From Ruegeria arenilitoris (GTDB taxonomy: Bacteria; Pseudomonadota; Alphaproteobacteria; Rhodobacterales; Rhodobacteraceae): 64,000 nt of DNA. Made by a program: the position numbers and the translations under genes. Under the pieces are notes generated by a model. That model had not been told where the DNA came from. It did not search any database and saw nothing but the letters and a program-made list of their open reading frames with translations. Shown piece by piece: positions 56,369-64,000 of this stretch (positions are counted from its first letter, which is position 1; every line of letters starts with the position of its first letter). The stretch is taken from positions 496,001-560,000 of the forward strand of contig NZ_WPZO01000001.1 of assembly GCF_013031355.1 (NCBI RefSeq), read 5' to 3'.

Positions 56369-57645
56369 CTGCGCCGCGCCAACCAGCCTTCCAGACGGGT
56401 AACGATCTCTTCGGCCAGTGCGCTGTCTTCGATCTCGTCCACCGCCTCTGCCAGAAAGGCCAGGGTTAGCATATTGGTGGCATCCTTGTGCGGCACGCCA
56501 CGCGAGCGCAGGTAGAACAGAGCCGTCTCGTCAATCGCCCCCGAGGTCGATCCGTGCGAGCACGCGACGTCATCGGCGTAGATCTCAAGCTCGGGCTTGG
56601 CGAGGAACTGGCTGTCATCGTCCAGCAGCAGCGACTGGCTGATCTGATAGCCGTCTGTCTTCTGCGCGCCTGCCTTGACCAGGATCTTTCCCTGGAACAC
56701 GCCGGTCGCGCCATTGCGCAGAACCTTTTTGAAAACCTGACGGCTTTCGCAGTTCACCGCGTCATGGGTGATGAATACCGTGTCGTCGTGGTGGAAGTCA
56801 CCATCGCCAACGCAGGCACCCGCCACATGGGCAACCGCATCGTCGCCGGTCAGTTCGATGACCTGTTCATTGCGGGTCAGAACACCATTTGCGGTCAGGG
56901 TAAACGATTTGTAGGTCGATACCGCTCCCAGACGGGTGAACATATGGGTCATTGCCCGGCGCTCGTGATCGCGACCCTGCGCACGCACGTGATGCAGCGT
57001 GCCATTATCGGCAATGTCGATTTCCATGCACTTGTTGAATCGGGACGCTGCCGGACCGTTTTCCAGAATCGTAACCTCGGCCCCGCTTTCGACACGGACA
57101 ATGTGATGCAGCATGGCATCCGACGTTTCTGATGCGTGGCGATAGATCAGGCTGATCGGCTTGGACGGCTTGCCGGTGACATGAATCGCTACGCCATCCC
57201 CGGCAAAAGCAGTGTTTAGCGCTGCCAGCGGCCGTTGAACCGGAGATTGCCCGCGCGCCTCAAGAACGCCGTACAATTCCTTGGCCCAATGGATATCCTT
57301 GCAGCAGATATCCTCAATCCGATCAATGTTGACGCCTTCCAGCTCCAGATCATCCGATTCTTCGGCGCTGAACACGCCGTCGATGAAGACGATTTTCAAA
57401 CGGTCGATCTCGCCGAACAAGGTCTCCTCATCCGAGAGGAACAGCGCAGCATGTGGCGCTTCCGGCGAAATCAAAGTGTCGGGGCGCGTGTATTTCCAAT
57501 ACTCGTCGCGCCGTCCGGGCAGACCCATCTCCAACACACGCGCCAAAGCATCTTCACGCGCGGCACGCGTGCATCCGGCATCGGGCATGGTCAACGAGGC
57601 CAACCGTTCCTCGGTAGCGGTCTGTTTTGCTTGCGGCAAAGCCAT
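56365..57645 (-). CDS. sufD: Fe-S assembly scaffold subunit SufD
   Basis: 426 residues of the SufBD beta-helix family; forms the SufBC2D complex. Recognisable from AHVAGACVGDGDFHHDDTVFITHDAVNCESRQVFKKVLRNGATGVFQGKI-type core and the C-terminal ADDVACSHGSTSGAIDETALFYLRSRGV, which includes the conserved His. It overlaps sufC by one base (TGATG). Confidence 0.94.
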   Translation of the reverse strand: MALPQAKQTATEERLASLTMPDAGCTRAAREDALARVLEMGLPGRRDEYWKYTRPDTLISPEAPHAALFLSDEETLFGEIDRLKIVFIDGVFSAEESDDLELEGVNIDRIEDICCKDIHWAKELYGVLEARGQSPVQRPLAALNTAFAGDGVAIHVTGKPSKPISLIYRHASETSDAMLHHIVRVESGAEVTILENGPAASRFNKCMEIDIADNGTLHHVRAQGRDHERRAMTHMFTRLGAVSTYKSFTLTANGVLTRNEQVIELTGDDAVAHVAGACVGDGDFHHDDTVFITHDAVNCESRQVFKKVLRNGATGVFQGKILVKAGAQKTDGYQISQSLLLDDDSQFLAKPELEIYADDVACSHGSTSGAIDETALFYLRSRGVPHKDATNMLTLAFLAEAVDEIEDSALAEEIVTRLEGWLARRS

Positions 57646-58400
57646 CAGTTCACCTCGGCCAGAATGTCGGCGTAACCATTATGTTCAACTTCCAGCGCCA
57701 GCTCGGGGCCGCCGGATTTCACGATACGGCCGTTCGCCATGATGTGCACGACATCAGGTTTGATGTGGTCCAGCAGACGCTGATAGTGGGTGATCACCAG
57801 AAAGCCGCGGCCTTCGTCACGCAGGGCGTTAACGCCTTCGGACACCAGCTTCATCGCATCCACGTCGAGGCCCGAGTCGGTCTCGTCCAGAATGCACATC
57901 TTGGGCTCCAGCATGGCCATCTGCAGGATTTCATTGCGCTTTTTCTCACCGCCCGAGAAACCGACGTTCACCGGACGCTTCAGCATATCGGCGTCGATTT
58001 TCAGAGATTTTGCCTTGGCACGCACTTCTTTCAGGAATTCAGCGGCGGACAGCTCCTCTTGACCGCGGGCCTTGCGCTGCGCGTTAACGGCAGTACGCAG
58101 GAAGGTCATGTTGCCAACACCGGGAATTTCCACCGGGTACTGGAACGCCAGGAAGACACCCGCAGCAGCGCGCTCTTCCGGCTCCATCTCCAGCAGGTCT
58201 TGACCGTCCAGAGTGGCCGAACCTTCGGTGACCTCATAGCCGTCCCGACCCGACAGCACATAGCTGAGCGTCGACTTGCCCGAGCCGTTCGGGCCCATGA
58301 TCGCGTGTACCTTGCCAGCTTCAACCGTCAGGTCCACACCTTTCAGGATCTGCTTGTCTTCTTCTTCAAGTTGTACGTGCAGGTTCTTGATTTCCAGCAT
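57645..58400 (-). CDS. sufC: Fe-S assembly ATPase SufC
   Basis: 251-residue ABC-type ATPase: Walker A GPNGSGKST, signature FSGGEKKRNEILQMA, Walker B MCILDETDSGLDVDA. It drives the conformational change of SufBD during cluster assembly. The start MLEIKNLHVQL was chosen over a Met eight codons upstream because it is the usual N-terminus. A 67-residue membrane protein gene separates it from sufB. Confidence 0.95.
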   Translation of the reverse strand: MLEIKNLHVQLEEEDKQILKGVDLTVEAGKVHAIMGPNGSGKSTLSYVLSGRDGYEVTEGSATLDGQDLLEMEPEERAAAGVFLAFQYPVEIPGVGNMTFLRTAVNAQRKARGQEELSAAEFLKEVRAKAKSLKIDADMLKRPVNVGFSGGEKKRNEILQMAMLEPKMCILDETDSGLDVDAMKLVSEGVNALRDEGRGFLVITHYQRLLDHIKPDVVHIMANGRIVKSGGPELALEVEHNGYADILAEVN

Positions 58401-58449
58401 GTTTTGTCCTTTTGCGTATCGCAAGGGGCGCCCCGGCCCCGATAAATTC

Positions 58450-58652
58450 TTATCCCAGCATTTTGCGGATCAGACGTGCGGCAACCCACCCAAGGATTGC
58501 CCCGATGCCGACCGCCCAGACCGGGTTGATGAAGTCCATGTAGAAGATGTTGACGTAGGCCACCCCAAGCAGGCCGCCCAATACCGGCAGTGCATATCCA
58601 AGCCAGGTCAGCACATCATCCCTTTGGATGCCTTTCCGGGGTGTCCGCGCCA

Positions 58653-58653
<1 letters not shown>
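58450..58653 (-). CDS. Small membrane protein between sufB and sufC
   Basis: 67 residues with two predicted helices (WLGYALPVLGGLLGVAYVNIFYM and AVGIGAILGWVAARLI) and a basic N-terminus (MARTPRKGIQRDD). The start overlaps the sufB stop by one base (TGATG), so it is coupled to sufB. The longer open frame upstream lies within sufB. The family is not recognised. Confidence 0.75.
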
Positions 58654-60173
<1,520 letters not shown>

Positions 60174-60191
60174 ATCCTTCACTCCGTCAGA

Positions 60192-61235
60192 TCACGCGGC
60201 ACGCGCGCGATGCTTTTTCTCTTTTTCAAGCCACGCTTCGGCGAAGCGCAGCACATCTTCTTGCGTGGTCAAAGGGCCAAGCGACACGCGTATCGCGCTG
60301 GCTGCTGTGACCTCGTCATAACCCATTGCCGTAAGAACCGCGCTGGCGCGGACTTTGCCGCTGGAACAGGCTGATCCCGCACTCACCGCAAAACCCGCCA
60401 GGTCCATCTGCATTACCTGCGTTTCGCCCTTCCAGCCGGGAGTAGCGAAACACAAGGTATTGGGCAGGCGATCCTGATCTTTCCCGACAAAAATAGTAGA
60501 TTTAGAACCAGCCTCAAGGGCCTTTTCTAGAATATTTCTAAATTCTTGAACCTGCTCCCAAACGCCATTGGCCAGATCCCGAGCCGCTGCCTCAGCTGCA
60601 GCCCCGAAACCCGCGATACCAATGACATTTTCCGTGCCCGAGCGACGGCCCATCTCCTGGCCTCCGCCCTTAATCTGGGCAGGCAAGTCCGTGCCGCGCT
60701 TCATCACGACAGCGCCGATGCCCTTTGGGCCGCCCAACTTATGGGCCGAGATCAACGCCATCTGGGTGTCCAGCCAATTGAAAGCGACCGGCAGTTTACC
60801 AAAAGCCTGCGTTGCATCGGTCACGGCCAGTCCCTTAGGTAGCTTCTGAACGATCCCGGTTTCCGAATTGGCCAGTTGCAGGGTCGATTTTGCCGGCTCT
60901 GACACCTGCACCTGACCGGATTTCGCGGCAAGCAAATCCTCGGCAATCCAAGCCCTTACAGCATCATGCTCAATCGCAGAGCCGTGAAGGATACGGCCAC
61001 CGAGCGCCAGCGCCGCCCCCTCGGTCGAGCCCGAAGTGAACACGATATCCGCTCCATCGGCCCCAAATGCGGATGCAATTTGCGCCCGCGCGCGCTCCAC
61101 CACTGCTTTGGCTGCGCGCCCCTCGGCATGGACCGAAGACGGATTACCGCACAACTCCATCGCTGCGATCATCGCGTCGCGCGCCTCGGGTCGCAGAGGA
61201 GTTGTCGCGTTGTGATCCAGGTAAACACGAATCAT
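60192..61235 (-). CDS. Cysteine desulfurase, class I (NifS/IscS-like)
   Basis: 347-residue PLP enzyme. YLDHNATTPLRPEARDAM, TSGSTEGAALALGG, the PLP Lys in ISAHKLGGPKGIGA and the mobile Cys loop SAGSACSSGKVRAS place it in the NifS/IscS class, distinct from SufS at the other end of the cluster. It follows the iscR-type regulator by 57 bases. Having both desulfurase types in one suf cluster is a known alphaproteobacterial arrangement. Confidence 0.92.
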   Translation of the reverse strand: MIRVYLDHNATTPLRPEARDAMIAAMELCGNPSSVHAEGRAAKAVVERARAQIASAFGADGADIVFTSGSTEGAALALGGRILHGSAIEHDAVRAWIAEDLLAAKSGQVQVSEPAKSTLQLANSETGIVQKLPKGLAVTDATQAFGKLPVAFNWLDTQMALISAHKLGGPKGIGAVVMKRGTDLPAQIKGGGQEMGRRSGTENVIGIAGFGAAAEAAARDLANGVWEQVQEFRNILEKALEAGSKSTIFVGKDQDRLPNTLCFATPGWKGETQVMQMDLAGFAVSAGSACSSGKVRASAVLTAMGYDEVTAASAIRVSLGPLTTQEDVLRFAEAWLEKEKKHRARAA

Positions 61236-61292
61236 GGATTCACCTTTTTCCAAACGCGAAAACCCTGGGTGCCGAATCCATGGTGCATTACG

Positions 61293-61751
61293 TCACTCAT
61301 CGACAACGGCAAACAGGCTGGGGACCGCGGGGCACGGGGCCAGATCGTTTTTGATTACATCCGACAACCGCGTCTGATGCAGGAAGACATAGACATGTGC
61401 GCTGAGGCTTTCCCACAGACGGTTGGTCAGCGATTGCGCCCGGCTTCCCGATGACGCCCCGGAAGCCCCTGCGCCTTTTTGCAGCGCATCAACGGTTTCA
61501 TCGACTGCGGCCAAAACCTCGACCACGCGAATTTCCGATGCAGGACGCGCCAAACGATAGCCGCCACCCGGCCCGCGAACCGACGACACCAAATCAGCAC
61601 GGCGCAGTTTGACAAAAAGCTGTTCCAGATACGGAAGTGAGATATCCTGCCTTTCTGAAATTTCCCCCAATGTCACAAGGGTATCTTCAGGCTGAGTAGC
61701 AATATCGGCCAGCGCAACCATTGCGTAACGACCCTTGGTCGAAAGCTTCAT
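61293..61751 (-). CDS. iscR: Rrf2-family regulator, IscR-like without the cluster cysteines
   Basis: 152 residues: a winged helix (MKLSTKGRYAMVALADIA, ISLPYLEQLFVKLRRADLVSSVRGPGGGYRLAR) clearly of the IscR type. The region that in E. coli IscR carries three Cys ligands reads LQKGAGASGASSGSRAQSLT here, with no Cys; the only Cys is Cys140 near the end (APCPAV). Rhodobacterales IscR proteins with a single Cys are known. It heads the suf operon and probably controls it. Confidence 0.9.
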   Translation of the reverse strand: MKLSTKGRYAMVALADIATQPEDTLVTLGEISERQDISLPYLEQLFVKLRRADLVSSVRGPGGGYRLARPASEIRVVEVLAAVDETVDALQKGAGASGASSGSRAQSLTNRLWESLSAHVYVFLHQTRLSDVIKNDLAPCPAVPSLFAVVDE

Positions 61752-61847
61752 TGTCTACTCCTCTAGGCTAGTACCGCGCGAAAACATTGACGCCGCCGCT
61801 GCCAGTGCGTATCTCCGACAGGCAGCAACTTGCGCAAAGCAATACAA

Positions 61848-61862
61848 TTAGAACCGTTCTAA
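61848..61862. promoter_or_regulatory. Irr-type iron-control palindrome (ICE)
   Basis: TTAGAACCGTTCTAA is a perfect palindrome matching the TTAGAA-N3-TTCTAA iron control element bound by the haem-sensing regulator Irr in alphaproteobacteria. It lies 97-111 bases upstream of the iscR start and 67 bases before the divergent hydrolase gene. Confidence 0.65.
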
Positions 61863-61928
61863 GGTGCCTGACGATAACAGTCAAGTATATCCCGGCACCC
61901 GGAAGAAAAAGACAGGACTAAAGCACAC

Positions 61929-62582
61929 ATGCCCGAGGTGATTTTTCCCGGACCCGAAGGCCGCCTGGAAGGCCGTTACCACCCGCAAAAGGAAAAAGAC
62001 GCACCGATCGCCATCGTGCTGCACCCGCATCCGCAATTCGGCGGGACCATGAACAACAAGGTCGTCTACAACCTGCACTATGCGTTCTACAACATGGGAT
62101 TCACCGTGTTGCGCTTTAACTTCCGCGGCGTTGGCCGCAGCCAGGGCGAATACGACCAGGGCGTGGGTGAGTTGAGCGACGCAGCCTCGGCGCTGGATTA
62201 CCTGCAGTCGATGAACAACAATTCGAAACACTGCTGGGTCGCGGGCTTCTCGTTCGGCGCGTGGATCGGAATGCAACTGCTGATGCGCCGCCCGGAAATC
62301 ACCGGGTTCATCAGCGTGTCGCCGCCCGCAAACATGTATGACTTTTCGTTCCTGGCGCCCTGCCCCTCATCCGGCCTGATCATCAATGGCTCGGCCGACC
62401 GTGTGGCGCCTCCGGCTGACACCACCTCGCTGGTGAACAAGCTGCATGAGCAAAAAGGCATCACCATCACCCATAACGAGGTGGAAGGTGCCGACCACTT
62501 CTTCCAGGATCGTCACATGGACACGCTGATCACCGATGTCAGCGACTATGTGAAACGCCGCCTGACCGAGAACACGCGCTGA
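61929..62582 (+). CDS. Alpha/beta hydrolase (COG2945-like)
   Basis: 217-residue cytosolic hydrolase. HPHPQFGGTMNNKVV, RFNFRGVGRSQG, the nucleophile elbow GFSFGAW (Ser), the acid in NGSADRVAPP and the His in EGADHFF form a complete triad. The substrate is unknown. It overlaps the next gene by one base (TGATG). It is divergent from iscR, with the Irr-type palindrome between them. Confidence 0.86.
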   Translation: MPEVIFPGPEGRLEGRYHPQKEKDAPIAIVLHPHPQFGGTMNNKVVYNLHYAFYNMGFTVLRFNFRGVGRSQGEYDQGVGELSDAASALDYLQSMNNNSKHCWVAGFSFGAWIGMQLLMRRPEITGFISVSPPANMYDFSFLAPCPSSGLIINGSADRVAPPADTTSLVNKLHEQKGITITHNEVEGADHFFQDRHMDTLITDVSDYVKRRLTENTR

Positions 62583-62827
62583 TGTCTGACACCATCACCA
62601 CCCTCGCGTCGAAACTGGCCGAGGACACGATGAAAGTGATGGACGAAACCGGGGACGACCGCTTTTTTGTCGAAGTGGGCGATCTTCTAGGGGCGTCCTC
62701 TCAGACGTTGGAAGAGGCGTTCCTGACTGAAATCCGCGTCCGGTTGGCCGAGCGGAAAGCCCGCAAATTCGTGATTCAGAAACTGACGGATCACCGTTCC
62801 AAAACAAAAGCGATCGAGAAACAATGA
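62582..62827 (+). CDS. Small conserved-type protein of unknown function
   Basis: 81 residues, soluble, acidic N-terminal half (EDTMKVMDETGDDRFFVEVG) and basic C-terminus (RLAERKARKFVIQKL). Coupled by overlap on both sides (TGATG upstream, ATGA downstream), so it is almost certainly translated. The family is not recognised. Confidence 0.75.
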   Translation: MSDTITTLASKLAEDTMKVMDETGDDRFFVEVGDLLGASSQTLEEAFLTEIRVRLAERKARKFVIQKLTDHRSKTKAIEKQ

Positions 62828-63981
62828 CCGAAAGACTGTCCGCGCAAATCGAATTCCTGAAACGCGCGGACAGCCTGAAATCGGTTGATCGCGCCAACTT
62901 TCTTCTGGATCAGTCCCGCCCGGAGAACGCCGCCGAACATAGCTGGCAACTGGCGCTTTGGGCGCTGGTGATGCAACCTTTGGCCGGTGCGGATGTCAGC
63001 ATCGACCGGGTCATTCGGATGCTGCTGCTGCATGATCTGGTCGAGATCATCGTGGGCGACCACCCAATCCACCTGCAAACCGACTGGCAGGCCGTCGAGC
63101 GGCTTGAGAAAGCTGCCGCAGCTGAGCTGTTCGGACTTTTGCCCGCAGATCAGGCCGCCGACTGTCTTGCCTTGTGGCAGGAATTCGAGGCCGACCAGAG
63201 CCCGGATGCGAAATTCGCCAAGTATCTGGATCGGTGCCAGCCGATGTTCCAGGTTCTGTGCGCGCCTAATCCAATGCCTGAACACAAGGCGATTGTGCAA
63301 GACAACCTGAATGGTGGGCGCGCAGCCTATCTGAAGACCGAGTTTCCCGAAGCCTATGCCGCGGCCCAAAGCCTGCTGGACGGTGACCAGCTCGCGGAAA
63401 CACCCTTCTCGACGCGCCTTGCCTTTCTGGCCGAGACGGACCAGCTGAAATCCGTCTACCGCGCCTCGCGCCTGCTGGACGGCTCGAGGTGCGAAAACTC
63501 GGCCGAGCATTCCTGGCACATCATGCTGTATGCGTGGATTCTGGCCGAACACGCGGCCCCCGGTGTCTCGATCGACCGCGCACTGAAAATGCTGTTGCTG
63601 CATGATATCGTTGAAATTGACGCGGGAGATCATCCCATCCACGGACAGGTCGACCACGCCGCGCAGGAGGCCGAGGAGCTTGCCGCCGCAGAACGCTTGT
63701 TCGGGTTGTTACCGGATGACCAGAAAACGGCCTTTATGTCACTGTGGCGCGAGTTTGAAGCAGCTGATAGCCCGGATGCGCGGTTCGCCAAGGCCATCGA
63801 TCGCTTTCAAGCCCCGGTCGGCAATCTTGCCACCGACGGCGGAACATGGACGGATTACAACGTCACCTACGCCCAGATCGAACAGCGGGTCGGCACCCCG
63901 ATACAGCGCGGCGCACCCGGCCTATGGACGTGGCTTCAGCCGCAGCTTGACGCGTTTTTCGCTGCCACAGCAAACACGTAG
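62824..63981 (+). CDS. Tandem HD-domain hydrolase (YfbR/HDDC2-like duplication)
   Basis: 385 residues made of two HD domains with a constant offset of 190. The metal residues of copy 1 are His39, His70-Asp71 and Asp136; those of copy 2 are His229, His260-Asp261 and Asp326. Both copies carry ENxAEHSWxxxLyA and LLLHDxVEI, so both look catalytically competent. Single-domain relatives are 5'-deoxynucleotidases of about 190 residues. The duplication in one chain suggests an intramolecular dimer. The C-terminus of copy 2 has an extra WTDYNVTYAQIEQRV segment that copy 1 has in shortened form. Confidence 0.85.
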   Translation: MTERLSAQIEFLKRADSLKSVDRANFLLDQSRPENAAEHSWQLALWALVMQPLAGADVSIDRVIRMLLLHDLVEIIVGDHPIHLQTDWQAVERLEKAAAAELFGLLPADQAADCLALWQEFEADQSPDAKFAKYLDRCQPMFQVLCAPNPMPEHKAIVQDNLNGGRAAYLKTEFPEAYAAAQSLLDGDQLAETPFSTRLAFLAETDQLKSVYRASRLLDGSRCENSAEHSWHIMLYAWILAEHAAPGVSIDRALKMLLLHDIVEIDAGDHPIHGQVDHAAQEAEELAAAERLFGLLPDDQKTAFMSLWREFEAADSPDARFAKAIDRFQAPVGNLATDGGTWTDYNVTYAQIEQRVGTPIQRGAPGLWTWLQPQLDAFFAATANT

Positions 63982-64000
63982 TCCAAAGAAAAAGAGGCGC

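Overview
The window is GC-rich chromosomal DNA from an alphaproteobacterium, most likely the Roseobacter group (Rhodobacteraceae; Ruegeria, Shimia or Leisingera-like). This rests on gene content and order: a ChpT phosphotransferase, the olsBA ornithine-lipid pair, class II DAHP synthase, a phoR-pstSCAB-phoU-phoB cluster, an iscR-led suf cluster with two cysteine desulfurases, a Hint_2 protein and an L21 with a helix-hairpin-helix tail. No IS element, prophage, CRISPR array or rRNA was seen. Genes are dense, and many neighbours overlap by 1-4 bases (ATGA, GTGA, TGATG).

Layout. 1-1.6 kb: end of a metal ABC transporter (permease and binding protein). 1.7-5.1 kb: a Hint-domain protein, tRNA-Ser(CGA) and a tandem pair of secreted DUF2059 proteins. 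5.1-10.4 kb: rplU-rpmA, a new 55-aa membrane sORF overlapping a GNAT gene, then obgE-proB-proA. 10.4-14.9 kb: chpT, a DUF3553 protein, olsB-olsA, rpsB-tsf. 14.9-16.4 kb: a structured non-coding interval, then a LuxR-type solo regulator coupled to aroQ. 16.5-24.6 kb: acyl/lipid catabolism genes (quinone oxidoreductase-like, two SDRs, APH-like kinase, HCCA isomerase-like, beta-lactamase-fold hydrolase, TesB, glutaryl-CoA dehydrogenase). 24.7-32.1 kb: the Pho regulon cluster, read leftward from phoR, with a triple Pho box before pstS. 32.1-34.2 kb: gamma-carbonic anhydrase, gmk, yicC. 34.4-38.9 kb: a PAS_5 protein behind a CtrA-type box, class II DAHP synthase, a GlxA-type regulator and a PQQ-type sugar dehydrogenase. 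39-45.5 kb: a branched-chain amino-acid type ABC transporter (livK-G-F-H-M) interrupted by two small exported-protein genes and a remnant of a livH 5' end. 45.7-48.6 kb: a lipoprotein, a HerA-like ATPase, a non-coding interval with a candidate small RNA, and an IalB-type protein. 48.7-53.8 kb: an envelope block (L,D-transpeptidase, LpxD, acyl carrier protein, KAS II) divergent from a MepK-like endopeptidase. 53.9-61.8 kb: tRNA-Arg(CCG) and the suf Fe-S cluster, ending at a cysteine-poor IscR behind an Irr-type palindrome. 61.9-64 kb: alpha/beta hydrolase, a small protein and a two-copy HD-domain protein.

The strongest leads are: (1) the LuxR solo, whose AHL-pocket residues are replaced at three key positions and whose gene is translationally coupled to aroQ; (2) two intergenic intervals with promoter, hairpin and terminator signals of unannotated small RNAs (14.93-15.23 kb and 47.55-47.85 kb); (3) the interrupted liv operon with a livH remnant; (4) an LpxD-ACP-KAS cassette joined to a peptidoglycan L,D-transpeptidase; (5) an IscR without the usual Fe-S cysteines behind an Irr-box palindrome; (6) a tandem-duplicated HD protein. 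All functional statements come from reading motifs by eye; no database search was run.
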